A stretch of DNA of 64,000 bases from Notoacmeibacter ruber (GCF_003668555.1 NZ_RCWN01000001.1:1970501-2034500); one strand, 5' to 3'; positions 45,828 through 55,792 are shown, counted from the stretch's first letter. The notes: generated by a model not told the origin, from the sequence alone. Numbers and translations: made by a program.

Positions 45828-46496
45828 ATGAAGAAAGTCATTATTGCGTCGACACTGGGCGCATTTGTTCTGGCGGGCTGCACCACTGATCCGTTCACGG
45901 GCCAACAGCGCATTTCCAATACGGCAGGCGGCGCCGGCATCGGTGCGGCCGGTGGCGCGCTCATCGGAGCCATCGCCTCGGCCGGCGATTCCGGCAGCGA
46001 CCGGCGACGGGCCATTCTGCTCGGCGCAGGCCTCGGCACCCTGGCCGGTGGCGGCGTCGGTCTCTACATGGACCGTCAGGAAGAAAAGCTGCGCGCTCAG
46101 CTTCGCGGCACCGGCGTATCCGTTACCCGAAATGGTGACGAGATCATACTGAACATGCCGTCCAACATCACCTTCGCAGTCGATCAGTCCGACATCCAGC
46201 CGAGCTTCTACTCTACGCTCAACTCGGTCGCACTCGTGCTGAAGGAGTTCGATAAGACCCTGGTCGATGTCTATGGGCATACCGATTCGACCGGTAGCGA
46301 CTCCTACAATCTCGATCTGTCGGACCGCCGCGCCGACTCTGTCACGCGCTACCTGACCGCTCAGGGTACCGACCCCCGCCGTTTCTACTCCGTGGGCTTC
46401 GGCGAATCCCGCCCGATCGCCAGCAACGAGACCGAGGCGGGGCGGGCTCAGAACCGCCGCGTCGAGATCAAGCTCGTTCCCTTGCGCCAGCGCTGA
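45828..46496 (+). CDS. OmpA-family outer-membrane lipoprotein (YiaD-like)
   Basis: A 222-residue lipoprotein: signal peptide with lipobox VLAGC (Cys17), then a glycine-zipper region (GGAGIGAAGGALIGAIAS and GAGLGTLAGGGVGLYMD). The C-terminal OmpA peptidoglycan-binding domain follows (FAVDQSDIQPSFYSTLNSVALVL, VYGHTDSTGSDSYNLDLSDRRADSV, GFGESRPIASNETEAGRAQNRRVEI). It likely anchors the outer membrane to the wall. It is monocistronic, with a strong terminator 28 nt after the stop. Confidence 0.92.
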   Translation: MKKVIIASTLGAFVLAGCTTDPFTGQQRISNTAGGAGIGAAGGALIGAIASAGDSGSDRRRAILLGAGLGTLAGGGVGLYMDRQEEKLRAQLRGTGVSVTRNGDEIILNMPSNITFAVDQSDIQPSFYSTLNSVALVLKEFDKTLVDVYGHTDSTGSDSYNLDLSDRRADSVTRYLTAQGTDPRRFYSVGFGESRPIASNETEAGRAQNRRVEIKLVPLRQR

Positions 46497-46523
46497 TCAC
46501 TCTGGCAAAGGCATCAAAAAAAA

Positions 46524-46550
46524 GGGCCGGTGGAAACACCGGCCCTTCTT
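46524..46550 (+). terminator. Intrinsic terminator after the OmpA lipoprotein gene
   Basis: A perfect 9-bp GC stem (GGGCCGGTG / CACCGGCCC) with a GAAA tetraloop, preceded by a run of eight A and followed by TTCTTCGTTTCGTTCTT. It is well placed 28 nt after the stop; the flanking A and T runs would also allow function on the other strand. Confidence 0.9.
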
Positions 46551-46668
46551 CGTTTCGTTCTTCCTCGTCTAATAACATCGACTTTTGGCAGCGCGGAAAT
46601 TCGGGGGTCGCTTGCCTCAAGCCGACGGCTGGCTTACTCAAACGCCCTCTCGACACGATGGATGAAGC

Positions 46669-47712
46669 ATGACTGACACAGTGACGATCCGGCGACCCGA
46701 CGACTGGCATCTCCATCTGCGTGATGGAGAAATGCTGGAGGGCGTGACGCCGGCAAGCGCCCGCCATTTCGGCCGGGCCATCATCATGCCCAATCTTGTG
46801 CCGCCCGTGGTGACAAAAGCCGATGCGGCAGCGTACCGAGCGCGGATCGTATCAGCCCTGCCGGAAGGCTCATCCTTCCAGCCGCTGATGACGCTTTATC
46901 TGACGGAAGAGACCGATCCCGAGGATGTTGCGGCCGCCTTCGAGGAAAAGGTGGCGCTCGCCGTCAAACTCTATCCGGCTGGCGCGACAACCAATTCGCA
47001 ATCCGGGGTCCGTGACATCGACAAGGTGATGAACGTCCTGGAACGCATGGCCGAAATCGGCATGACGTTTTGTGTGCATGGCGAAGTGACCGATCCGGAA
47101 GTCGACATTTTCGACCGCGAAGCGGTCTTCATTGAACGCGTCCTCGAGCCATTGCGCGAGCGTCTGCCGCAACTGCGTGTGACGATGGAGCACATCACCA
47201 CCCAGAACGGCGTCGATTATGTCACGGGCGCGGACGGCAATATCGCCGCATCGATCACCACCCATCATCTGATGATCAACCGCAATGCCATTCTCGCCGG
47301 CGGCATTCGACCGCATTATTATTGCCTGCCCGTCGCTAAGCGGGAACGGCATCGACTGGCGCTCCGACAGGCGGCGACGAGTGGCGATCCACGCTTCTTT
47401 CTGGGCACAGACAGTGCGCCGCACCCTACCGATGCAAAGGAAACCGCCTGCGGCTGCGCCGGCATTTTCACCGCACCCAACACGATGAGCTGTCTTGCCC
47501 ATGTGTTCGAGGAGGAAGGTGCACTCGGGCAGCTTGAAGGTTTTACCTCACGCCACGGCGCTGAATGGTATGGCCTTCCAGTCAGCGAGGAGACGATCAC
47601 GCTGGCGAAGCAAACCGAACCGGTGGCCTATCCGGCGACGGTCGAGACCGGAGCAGGCCCCGTCACGGTCTTCGATCCGATGGTCCCGCTCTATTGGGCG
47701 GCCAGCGCGTAG
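46669..47712 (+). CDS. pyrC: Dihydroorotase
   Basis: PyrC cyclises carbamoyl aspartate to dihydroorotate in pyrimidine synthesis. The 347-residue type II enzyme shows the first zinc ligands in [11 protein letters not shown], the carbamylated lysine in [78 protein letters not shown], and the [16 protein letters not shown] catalytic aspartate. Length and motifs match the E. coli-type enzyme. It stands alone between a terminator and the convergent tamB. Confidence 0.95.
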   Translation: MTDTVTIRRPDDWHLHLRDGEMLEGVTPASARHFGRAIIMPNLVPPVVTKADAAAYRARIVSALPEGSSFQPLMTLYLTEETDPEDVAAAFEEKVALAVKLYPAGATTNSQSGVRDIDKVMNVLERMAEIGMTFCVHGEVTDPEVDIFDREAVFIERVLEPLRERLPQLRVTMEHITTQNGVDYVTGADGNIAASITTHHLMINRNAILAGGIRPHYYCLPVAKRERHRLALRQAATSGDPRFFLGTDSAPHPTDAKETACGCAGIFTAPNTMSCLAHVFEEEGALGQLEGFTSRHGAEWYGLPVSEETITLAKQTEPVAYPATVETGAGPVTVFDPMVPLYWAASA

Positions 47713-47734
47713 GCGGACTGCCAGCGCGCCAGCG

Positions 47735-50700
47735 CTAGTAGTCTTTCTCGTAAAAGACACCAACGCTACTCTCCGTGCCAACCGCACCGCGGACGGTCAC
47801 GTCCTCTGTCACGTCAAGATTGATCGTAACCTTGCTTTCCTCGCCGGCCTCGACGCCGACATAGACGTTTTCGGAGACATAGCGACCGGCACGGGCGGCA
47901 ACGTTCCCCTCATTGTCGGTCACGATATCGAGATTATCGAGGCCCGTCGCCTCCCTTACGCCAGACATGACCGAGGGGCCGTTGCCCGCAAGCTCTGCTG
48001 CAGCCGCGGCGAGCTGAGCGAGCTGCAGTGGCGAAAGCTGCCCGATACCGCGGCCAAAGATGAGGAGCGCGAGCGCTTCGTCTTCCGGCAACTGCGTATC
48101 CGACGAGAACGATATATCCAAGCTGTCGACCGTGCCCTGGACGTTGATGTAGATCGTGGTCCCCTCCGCCTGGCTGGAAGCGACAAAGTTCAGATAGGGG
48201 TTCATGTCTCCGACAAAGGTGATCGTTCCGCTCTGGAACGTGATCCGCTTGCCGAGAATTGCGAGACGGCCGCGGATCAGTTCGAACCCGCCGACGGGCT
48301 GAATATTGCGCGTATTGCCAGTCAGCCGAAGTTGCCCGCCAAGTTCGGCGTCGAGACCGCGCCCGCGAACGAAGATCTGGTTCGGCGCGCTGAGCGTGAT
48401 ATCGAGACGCGGCACCGACGGCCTTGAGGCCGGCGTCGGTATCCGGCCACCGCTTCCGGGGAAAGCGCGCGCCAGCGTCGCCCGCACATCGCTGGGCGCA
48501 TTGATGTGATTCACGGCCTGAATGTCGACCGAAGAGCCAAAGCTGTCCGGCACGGTGATTTCGGCGCGAGCCACATCGATATTGCCGGCGATCAGCGGAT
48601 CAGCGGTCAGCGATCCCGTGATACGGATCGTACCGTTGACCGTGGCGGCAATGAATTCACCGTCGGAATAACGGGCCTGATTCAGGGTGATGGTGATATT
48701 GGCGGGGAATCCGTTCGTCAGGCCGACCGAACCCGACGCTCCGAGGGAACCACCCCCTGAGAGATTGGCGCTGGCGCTCTGAATGACCACCTGCTGGCGG
48801 TTGGCCGTTGCGGAAATATCGATGTTTGTGAGACGCGTATTCGTCTGCGGATCAAAGAGGCTGGCGCCGCTCGTATTGACGGAGACGGCGATATTCGGGT
48901 TTGCGAGCGCACCGGTCGCCTGCCCGGATATCTGCACTGTCCCGCCAATCGACGTGCCACGCGAATCCAGAAAGCGGTCGGCGATCGCAAGGGGCGCAGC
49001 TCCGTCGAAGGAGACATTCAATCCACTGCCCCACAGCGGGATGGTGCCGGAGGCATTGAGCGCCAGCCCTTGTCCGCCCGCAACATTCAAGCGGCCAAGC
49101 TGTACGGCCTGATTGGCGAAGCGGCCCTGTGCGTCTACCGCTAGCGGACCAACGCCTTGCAGGGCGCTCGCGTTGAGATTGGGGACGGCCAACTGAAAAT
49201 CGGCATTGGGCGAGGAAAGAGAACCGGTGACACGCGCTGAGCCGGTCAACGTACCGGAGAGCCCGAGATCCGGCCGCACGGAGTTCGCGAGCGAAAGCGG
49301 CACGGCAGCGACATCGATATTGACGGCCATATTGCCATTGCCGCCAACCGGCACGGTGCCGTTCGCCGCGAGACGTACACCCTGATTATTGGTCGCGGTA
49401 GCATCAAGCCGAAGCGTTTGGCCGTTCGTCTGGCCGCTCGCGCGAAGCGAAAGCGGAGCAACACCGTTCTGTCGCAACTGCGCGACCGTCAGTCCGTCGC
49501 CTCGCAGGTCGAAATCGACATTCGGACTGGAAAGAGTCCCCGTCACCCGGCCATTGCCGGAAATGGTCCCATCGGCCCCCAGATCCGGCCGGACCGTGTT
49601 CGCAAGTTCCAGTGGCACGGCATCGAGATCGACCTGAAGGTCGAGGCTGCCTTCGGAGCCCAGCGGCACACGGCCGTTGACGACAGCATTGACGCCCTGG
49701 CTGTTCGAAAGCGACGCGTTGACGTCGAGCGTCCGGCCATCGGTCTGACCACGCGCGTCGACGACAAGCGGCCGGATACCGGCATCGCTCAACTGCGCGA
49801 CCGTCAAACCTTCGCCGTTCACGTCGAAAGCGACGCTCGGCGCATTGCGCGGCCCTGTGATCTCGGCCGTGCCGGAAATCGTTCCGGCTGCTTCGAGGTC
49901 GGGGACGATGGCATTGGCAATATCGAGCGATACCGTATCCGCGACGATCGACAGGTTGATCTGCTGGGCAACTTCGCCCTGCAACTGCAACGATCCTTCG
50001 CCAATCGTCAGAACCGTCGGGTCCAGTGCGACATTCTGGCCGCGCACGCGGATTTCCGTTGGGCTGTCGAGCCTCGCTTCCCGGCCGGCCTGCCGCACGG
50101 ATAGTTCGCGCAGGGCCAGATCGAAGGCTGGATTGATATCCGCATCGGCCACACGGGTGAGCGTTCCCTCGGCAGCAAGATCGGTTCCCTGTTCAAGGCG
50201 TCCGCTCAGCGCGAAATCGGTCGCGTTCTCTTGCTGATCTGCGGTCAGATCGAGCGTTGTGAAGGTGACGCCGCCCGCGCTGATAGTCCGGCCGTTGACC
50301 GAGCCATTGGCCTGGGGCACGCCAAAGAGATCGGTCGCGGTGACGTCGAGTTGCGCCTGACCGATGCGCGCCGTTTCCGCATAGCGAAAACCGGAAACCG
50401 TGCCATCGACTGCGGCATCCTGACGGCCGTCCAGATTGGAAAAGGAGACGTCCGCGTCGATCGCACCAGCCAAATCCTGCAGGGCCAAGGCACCGACCAG
50501 TTCAAGATTGGGAGCATCGACCGAAAGATTGCCGGCGAGAAGGCCTTTCGCATCGCGCTCGAAGTCGCCCTGAATGCGATTGCCTCCGATCGCAAGGTCG
50601 AGATCGGAAAGCCGCACCGCTCCTTCACCCGTCGCCAGATCGGATTGAATCGCCAGCCTTTCGCCTGAGAAAAATCCTTCACCGGTAACGTTACCGGAGA

Positions 50701-52690
50701 AGAGCCGGTCGCCGAGCGTACCCACCAGATCGATGGAAAGGTCGGTGAGGCTTCGCCCCTGAAGCCGCCCTTGCGGCAGGGAAAGGTTCGAGACCACCGA
50801 AATGGAATCGCCCTGCCCCACGAGAGACGCATCGAAAGCGACCGCACCGCTCACCTGTTCGGTCACCGAAGCCAGATCGGCCAACCGGCCCGTCAGCCGC
50901 ATATCGGTTTTGTCACCGCCATAGGATCCATCGGCTGAAAAGTTGATCTGCGGGTTTTCCAGGCGGAAATTCTCCGCGGATATCCCCTGCTCGCCACGCG
51001 CAATTCCGCCGGAAAGCGTCGTCTGCCCGGCGAGGAGACGCGACAGGGTCGGATTCTCCAGCGTGACACTGGTGGCGGACCCGTCCACGGTCAGATCGAA
51101 TGCGCCCGATGACAAGGTGACCGAGCCGTCCGCCTCAAGATTGACGGCGCCGGTCAGTTGCTGGCCGGCCAAGGTGGAGAAGGGTCGCAGACTGTCGGTG
51201 GAGACCGAGGACTGACCGCGATAGGTCGTACCATCGAGCTCTCCGCTGGTCGCGATGGTAATGGAGGGGCCGTCCAGGCTCAGCGTCTCGATCCGGATCG
51301 GTTGTCCGGCGTTGGTCACACCGGTCAACGTAAAGTCCAAGCGGTCTCCCAGCGCGTCAGCGACATCCGCCCGCTTCGCAGTGATCCCTTCGGCGACGCC
51401 ATCGATATCGAAGGTCACCGTCCGCTGCTGCGGATCGTCCAGCGCAGTCATCTGTCCGCCCATATCGAAGCGAACGCTCTTGGCTGCGAAGCTGCCCGTG
51501 TTGAGGTTCTGAAGAAGGATGCGCCCGTCCCACGGACCGGATTGCTCCGTTCCGTATTGCAGGTCGATCGAGGCGCGCCGTATCGAGGTCTCCCCGCCGG
51601 GTACCGGGAGCAAGACCGGTTCCCCGTCGCCGCCATCGATCTGTCCATCGAGGACGAGCGTCCGCAGGAAGCCGCCTGACAGGATCTTTGCCCGACCCTC
51701 CAGCTGCAATGGTCCGGAAGTCAGCTTCAACTGGTCGACATCGGTGCCGCCCTCCTCCGGAATGCTGCCGCTGACGCGCAGCGTGCTCTGGCCGGAAAAG
51801 AAAGAACGAAACTGGACGGGCACGAGCCGACCCAGCGGGCCTTCGAAATTGGCGCGATAGGCAAGCCCCCTATCGGTCTCGTCCAGCTGGAAGGTTCCCG
51901 AAAGAACACGATCCTCATCGGCGTCCAGCGTCAGTTGAAGCGCCAAATCCGACAGCGGCCCCGACCCCTGCAGCGCCAGCGTGACCGGTGGCTTGCCCTC
52001 GATATTCAAGAGGTTTGCGACGACGCCGTTTTCCGGCTCGTCGAGCAGAAGGTCGAGGTCGACCTGACGGTTCTCGTTCGAGTAGCCCGCTTCAAGGGTG
52101 AGTTCGCCGCCTGGCCCGTCGAGACGCTGAATCTGGAGCGCGGTATCGAGCGTTCCATCTCTTAGCGAAAGATTGCCCTGCATCGAAAGGATCGAGGCGA
52201 GACCGAATACCGTCTCGTCAAATTCCGCACGCTCAACCGCCAACTCGCCGATTCGGATGGCGACCGGCAGATCGGGAAGCTGGAACGGTGTCGCTTCAGC
52301 CTCCATCGGCGTTTCGGCCGGCGCAGGCTTACGCGTCATGACGATGTTTTCCGCCGAGAGCGAATCGATCTCAAGCTGCGCTCTCAGAAGCGCGGAGCGG
52401 TTCCAGTCGATCGCCGCATTGGTGATCGTCAGCCAGACGCCTTCCTCGTCCGAAATTGTAATCTCGTCGATCGACGCCTCGCTGGACAATATGCCGTTGA
52501 TGTTGCTGATCGAGATGCGTCGGTCGGGTGTGGAAAGCTTATCCTCGACATAGGTCAGGAACGCGCCCTTCTCTTCTTCCGGCGAAGCATCGGAGCTGCC
52601 GAAAATGCCGAAAAGCTGCGCATTGGCAGGCCAGGCGAGACCGGCCAGCAGCATCAGTGCCAAGGTGATTTTGCGGAAGATCGCACGCAT
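47735..52690 (-). CDS. tamB: Translocation and assembly module protein TamB
   Basis: TamB is the long inner-membrane-anchored protein that spans the periplasm and works with TamA, with roles in autotransporter assembly and phospholipid transport to the outer membrane. The 1651-residue protein has an N-terminal anchor (residues 1-25), an extended beta-rich body of repeated strands, and the conserved C-terminal DUF490 domain with LAILGKRITFQSGTITFVGDMNPYLNFVASSQAEGTTIYINVQGTVDSLDISFSSDTQLPEDEALALLIFGR. It ends VGVFYEKDY. A 105-residue repeat lies in the middle. Its ATG overlaps the tamA stop by one base. Confidence 0.94.
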   Translation of the reverse strand: MRAIFRKITLALMLLAGLAWPANAQLFGIFGSSDASPEEEKGAFLTYVEDKLSTPDRRISISNINGILSSEASIDEITISDEEGVWLTITNAAIDWNRSALLRAQLEIDSLSAENIVMTRKPAPAETPMEAEATPFQLPDLPVAIRIGELAVERAEFDETVFGLASILSMQGNLSLRDGTLDTALQIQRLDGPGGELTLEAGYSNENRQVDLDLLLDEPENGVVANLLNIEGKPPVTLALQGSGPLSDLALQLTLDADEDRVLSGTFQLDETDRGLAYRANFEGPLGRLVPVQFRSFFSGQSTLRVSGSIPEEGGTDVDQLKLTSGPLQLEGRAKILSGGFLRTLVLDGQIDGGDGEPVLLPVPGGETSIRRASIDLQYGTEQSGPWDGRILLQNLNTGSFAAKSVRFDMGGQMTALDDPQQRTVTFDIDGVAEGITAKRADVADALGDRLDFTLTGVTNAGQPIRIETLSLDGPSITIATSGELDGTTYRGQSSVSTDSLRPFSTLAGQQLTGAVNLEADGSVTLSSGAFDLTVDGSATSVTLENPTLSRLLAGQTTLSGGIARGEQGISAENFRLENPQINFSADGSYGGDKTDMRLTGRLADLASVTEQVSGAVAFDASLVGQGDSISVVSNLSLPQGRLQGRSLTDLSIDLVGTLGDRLFSGNVTGEGFFSGERLAIQSDLATGEGAVRLSDLDLAIGGNRIQGDFERDAKGLLAGNLSVDAPNLELVGALALQDLAGAIDADVSFSNLDGRQDAAVDGTVSGFRYAETARIGQAQLDVTATDLFGVPQANGSVNGRTISAGGVTFTTLDLTADQQENATDFALSGRLEQGTDLAAEGTLTRVADADINPAFDLALRELSVRQAGREARLDSPTEIRVRGQNVALDPTVLTIGEGSLQLQGEVAQQINLSIVADTVSLDIANAIVPDLEAAGTISGTAEITGPRNAPSVAFDVNGEGLTVAQLSDAGIRPLVVDARGQTDGRTLDVNASLSNSQGVNAVVNGRVPLGSEGSLDLQVDLDAVPLELANTVRPDLGADGTISGNGRVTGTLSSPNVDFDLRGDGLTVAQLRQNGVAPLSLRASGQTNGQTLRLDATATNNQGVRLAANGTVPVGGNGNMAVNIDVAAVPLSLANSVRPDLGLSGTLTGSARVTGSLSSPNADFQLAVPNLNASALQGVGPLAVDAQGRFANQAVQLGRLNVAGGQGLALNASGTIPLWGSGLNVSFDGAAPLAIADRFLDSRGTSIGGTVQISGQATGALANPNIAVSVNTSGASLFDPQTNTRLTNIDISATANRQQVVIQSASANLSGGGSLGASGSVGLTNGFPANITITLNQARYSDGEFIAATVNGTIRITGSLTADPLIAGNIDVARAEITVPDSFGSSVDIQAVNHINAPSDVRATLARAFPGSGGRIPTPASRPSVPRLDITLSAPNQIFVRGRGLDAELGGQLRLTGNTRNIQPVGGFELIRGRLAILGKRITFQSGTITFVGDMNPYLNFVASSQAEGTTIYINVQGTVDSLDISFSSDTQLPEDEALALLIFGRGIGQLSPLQLAQLAAAAAELAGNGPSVMSGVREATGLDNLDIVTDNEGNVAARAGRYVSENVYVGVEAGEESKVTINLDVTEDVTVRGAVGTESSVGVFYEKDY
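48950..49960 (-). repeat. 105-residue tandem repeat within tamB
   Basis: Three consecutive units, anchored near 49896, 49581 and 49266, are spaced exactly 315 bp apart and share the pattern RPDLG.xGTxSGxxRVTGxLSSPN followed by GLTVAQL and GQTxGxTLxLxA. A fourth, more diverged unit starts near 48963. They look like recent in-frame duplications inside the beta-taco body. Confidence 0.75.
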
Positions 52691-54582
52691 CAGAAGGCCT
52701 GCCCTATGCCGGCATAGATTGCAAAATTCGGATCGCCGTCACGAGGATTGATCGGCACGGCGGCATCCAGGCGGATCGGGCCGATCGGCGTCCGGTAGCG
52801 AAGCCCGACGCCCGCTCCCATCTGATAATCCTGAAATTTCGGATACGGCTCTTCGGTGACGGAAGCGATATCGACAAAGCCGACCACACCGATTGCATCG
52901 GTCACACGCACCCGCGCCTCAGCCGAAGCTTCTGCGAGCGAGCGGCCGCCAATCGTTCCGGAGCCGGTTTCGACACCGATCGACTGGTAATCATAGCCGC
53001 GAACCGACCCGCCGCCACCTGCGAAGAAGAGCAGGTCCGGCGAGGTTTCCTCGATGGGCGGATCCAGGATCGTCCCCATCTTGACCCGGCCCGCCAGCAC
53101 CAGCCGGTCATCGACGAGGCCGAAATAACTACGCGCATCCAGGAGCCCGCGCACGAACGTATTGCCGTAGAGGAACTCCTGATAAGGCGCGATCCGGGCG
53201 TCGACGTAAAAGCCCTCCGTGGCATCCGCGGGATCGTCGCGGTTATCGAACACGGCATTCAGGTAAGTGCCGATCGTCGCAAATTCGCGCTGACCGAAGA
53301 CATCGTCCTCGGTCTGGGACAGCGAAGCGGTCAGTCCGAAGGCAATCTTCAGATCCTCCGTGACGATCTGGCTGATTCCCGCCGTCCCAGTCACATCGTT
53401 GATCGAATAACTGTCATTGACTTGGCGTTGCGCCTTCAGGCTCGCATTGAAGTCGGTATCGGGCGTCCAGATGCCCGGCTTGGTGAATTCCGCGCCGAGC
53501 AGGTAGTTGAAATCCTCGTAGTCCGTACCGTCGATACCCGAGACCGAAGCGTCGAGGCGCAAGCGCTCGGCGCGCCCCCAAAGGTTGCGATGAACCCAAT
53601 AGGACGACGCGCCGAAGCCATCGGTGGTGGAGTAGGTCGCACCGAACCCGATACGGCGCTTCGGCTTTTCCTGGACGATTGCCGTAACCGGCAGATAACC
53701 GCCTGCGTCGATCGCCTCCCCTTCCCTGATGGAGTAGGCCTTGAAGACATCGAGGCGACCGAGGCGCTCCGTCGCGCGATCAATATCGTCCGGATCGAAC
53801 TCCTGTCCGCGCGGCAGTCCCACCATGAAAGCGAGCCACTCCGGATCGATCGCTTCCGTTCCTTCAACCATCGTGTCGCCGTAGACGGCGAAGCGACCGG
53901 GATCGATATCGATGACCGCCTCGAACGTCTCCGTCGCATGGTCGGCAGTCAGGAGGCGATCGCCCACCTCGGCCTTGGCATAGCCCTGCTGGCGCCAAGC
54001 CTCGACGGCCAGTCCGCCGGCTTGCTTGATGACGCCAGCACGGGCGATTTCGCCTTCTGCAAAGCCCTCGTCCACTGGGTCTTCGACCTCGTCACGGCGG
54101 CTTTCGGCGGGCGGTGCCTGATCGACGATCTCGGCGCTCGAAAATGTAAAAGCCGGTCCGCTCTCAACATGCACGACAACCTGGGCCGGATCGCCGAGAT
54201 CGACGTCCGGCGGCATGTCCGAGACCTCCCGGCCATCGATGGTGATACGGATCACGGGGCCATAATAGCCGCGATTGTAGAACGCACCGAGAATCGATTT
54301 GTAATCGCCGCGCGCCGTGACGATCAGCCCGGACGAGCCGTTCGCCGGCTCGTCCCGACCGCCCCAGAGGCTGCTGACATTCTTGGCCGTATCTTCCAGA
54401 TCGGGATCGCCGGAATAATCGAACGTCACCTCGTAGGGCTGCGGCTCACCGATTATCTCGGGCTGCTCCTTCTCGAAAAAGGTCTTTCCGAAAAGCGTAA
54501 ACGCATGCGCGGGTATGACGCTCTGAGTTGCCGCGATCATCGCGACGACAGCAAGCAATACGATTCGACTGTTACGCGTCAT
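52690..54582 (-). CDS. tamA: Outer-membrane translocation and assembly protein TamA (Omp85/BamA family)
   Basis: TamA is the Omp85-type outer-membrane barrel that pairs with TamB. The 630-residue protein has a signal peptide (to about residue 28, SVIPAHA), three POTRA domains (residues about 45-280), and a 16-strand barrel domain with IGFGATYSTTDGFGASSYWVHRNLWGRAERLRLDAS. The surface-loop motif VRGYDYQSIG lies near residue 525, and the barrel ends FAIYAGIGQAF with the terminal Phe expected for BAM recognition. The ATG at 54582 is preferred over a TTG two codons earlier. It forms an operon with tamB. Confidence 0.93.
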   Translation of the reverse strand: MTRNSRIVLLAVVAMIAATQSVIPAHAFTLFGKTFFEKEQPEIIGEPQPYEVTFDYSGDPDLEDTAKNVSSLWGGRDEPANGSSGLIVTARGDYKSILGAFYNRGYYGPVIRITIDGREVSDMPPDVDLGDPAQVVVHVESGPAFTFSSAEIVDQAPPAESRRDEVEDPVDEGFAEGEIARAGVIKQAGGLAVEAWRQQGYAKAEVGDRLLTADHATETFEAVIDIDPGRFAVYGDTMVEGTEAIDPEWLAFMVGLPRGQEFDPDDIDRATERLGRLDVFKAYSIREGEAIDAGGYLPVTAIVQEKPKRRIGFGATYSTTDGFGASSYWVHRNLWGRAERLRLDASVSGIDGTDYEDFNYLLGAEFTKPGIWTPDTDFNASLKAQRQVNDSYSINDVTGTAGISQIVTEDLKIAFGLTASLSQTEDDVFGQREFATIGTYLNAVFDNRDDPADATEGFYVDARIAPYQEFLYGNTFVRGLLDARSYFGLVDDRLVLAGRVKMGTILDPPIEETSPDLLFFAGGGGSVRGYDYQSIGVETGSGTIGGRSLAEASAEARVRVTDAIGVVGFVDIASVTEEPYPKFQDYQMGAGVGLRYRTPIGPIRLDAAVPINPRDGDPNFAIYAGIGQAF

Positions 54583-54751
54583 TCCCAAATTCCACCTCTT
54601 CGGTCCACCTCTGACCGAAGTCCCCCATCACAAACAGCAGCCTGTTTGCGGTTTATCTTAGACACGCAGAAGGCGCGCCCCACATTACAATCGCGCCGCG
54701 CCCCTTTTCATTGACCATGTGCGGCAGAGCTGCAACAGAAACAGGAATTGG

Positions 54752-54767
54752 TTGACGTTAACGTCAA
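54752..54767. promoter_or_regulatory. Perfect 16-bp palindrome upstream of the SCP2-like gene
   Basis: TTGACGTTAACGTCAA is fully self-complementary and lies 55 bp before the SCP2-like gene start. Its left half is also a good -35 hexamer. The sequence resembles operators of MerR-type LiuR regulators of branched-chain and fatty acyl-CoA catabolism (TTGACGTNNACGTCAA-like). No merR gene is in the window. Confidence 0.6.
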
Positions 54768-54822
54768 TCAAAGGCATGGCTAGAACCTGACCAATACCAT
54801 GCCGAGAGGAGAGGATACCAAC

Positions 54823-55104
54823 ATGGCCATGGACGATATCGCCGAAAAAATCCGTCCGCAGGTGAAGGAGAGCGACTTCAGCGACTCCGTCAAGTTCGAT
54901 TGCGGGGATGATGGCGTCATGGTGATCGACGGAAACGAGGTCACCACCGAAGACAAGCCGGCCGACTGCACGATCAGCCTGGACAAGAGCGACCTGGAGG
55001 AGATGATCGAGGGCGATCTCGATCCCACCCAGGCTTTCATGTCCGGCAAACTCAAGGTCGATGGCGATATGAGTGTCGCCATGAAGCTGCAGCAGCTTTT
55101 CTGA
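54823..55104 (+). CDS. SCP2 sterol-binding domain protein
   Basis: A 93-residue single SCP2-like domain: IAEKIRPQVKESDFSDSVKFDCGDDGVMVIDGNEV, DCTISLDKSDLEEMIEGDLDPTQAFMSGKLKVDGDMSVAMKLQQLF. The GDLDPTQAFMSGKLKVxGD segment is the family hallmark. Such proteins bind acyl chains or sterol-like lipids in a hydrophobic tunnel, and bacterial roles are poorly known. The ATG at 54823 follows GGAGAGG. It is monocistronic, bounded by the palindrome and a bidirectional terminator. Confidence 0.88.
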   Translation: MAMDDIAEKIRPQVKESDFSDSVKFDCGDDGVMVIDGNEVTTEDKPADCTISLDKSDLEEMIEGDLDPTQAFMSGKLKVDGDMSVAMKLQQLF

Positions 55105-55125
55105 TCGACTACGGCCCGAAAGCAG

Positions 55126-55167
55126 AATGGCCCGCGGCGGAACACATCCGTCGCGGGCCATTCTTTT
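55126..55167. terminator. Bidirectional terminator between the SCP2-like and GNAT genes
   Basis: A 16-bp stem with one G-U/G-T mismatch (AATGGCCCGCGGCGGA / TCCGTCGCGGGCCATT) and a 5-nt loop is followed by CTTTT on the plus strand and preceded by A-rich bases for the minus strand. It sits between two convergent genes and can serve both. Confidence 0.88.
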
Positions 55168-55186
55168 GAACGCTCAAGCCAGACCC

Positions 55187-55792
55187 TCAGGCCGCGAGCG
55201 CCAAGGCGGCAGAGGCGCGGGAGATCTTCGCGCCAGTCGGCCGCAGAACACCGGCAGCGCCGTCCAGCGCCTCCGGTTTGAAGGTGAGAGCGAGGAAGCG
55301 CTCCCGGGCAAACGGCCCAGGCATCGACAGGGCGGCTGGCGCGAGCTCGAAACCGAAACGCTCGTAATAAGGCGCGTCGCCGACAAGCAGGATGGCCTGA
55401 TGGCCGAGGCGCTCAGCCGCTTCGATCGCATGAAGCATCAAAGCCGAACCGATGCCGGTTCCCTTGGCCTCCGGCGCCACCGCCAGCGGACCAAGCAAAA
55501 GCGCCGGCCGACCGCCCGCATCCACATGCCACAGACGGACCGTGCCGATGAGGGCGCCGGAAAGCGAACGGGCAACGAAGGCAAGGCCTTCCGCGGGAAG
55601 CCGTCCGCGGCGGATGACTTCCGAGCTTTTGCGCTTCCGAAGGGGGCCCATTGCACGGTCAAGCAAGGCTTCGCGGGCGCGCACATCCCCCGACTGCTCA
55701 TTTGCGATGGCATAGAGCATCGGCGCGCGATCATTGCCGCTACCAAGCGGGAGCGGAGCAACAGTGTTGGCGAGAGAAGCAATCGGTAGCAT
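55187..55792 (-). CDS. GNAT family N-acetyltransferase
   Basis: A 201-residue GNAT protein of the YhbS type. The acetyl-CoA-binding motif is LLGPLAVAPEAKGTGIGSALMLHAIEAAERLGHQAILLVGDAPYYERFGF (Q/RxxGxG/A form KGTGIG), preceded by a strand ALIGTVRLWHV. The N-terminal part starts with ERSGDVRAREALLDRAMG-like sequence typical of this group. Substrate unknown. It lies 95 bp downstream of the ornithine decarboxylase gene on the same strand and may be co-transcribed. Confidence 0.85.
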   Translation of the reverse strand: MLPIASLANTVAPLPLGSGNDRAPMLYAIANEQSGDVRAREALLDRAMGPLRKRKSSEVIRRGRLPAEGLAFVARSLSGALIGTVRLWHVDAGGRPALLLGPLAVAPEAKGTGIGSALMLHAIEAAERLGHQAILLVGDAPYYERFGFELAPAALSMPGPFARERFLALTFKPEALDGAAGVLRPTGAKISRASAALALAA

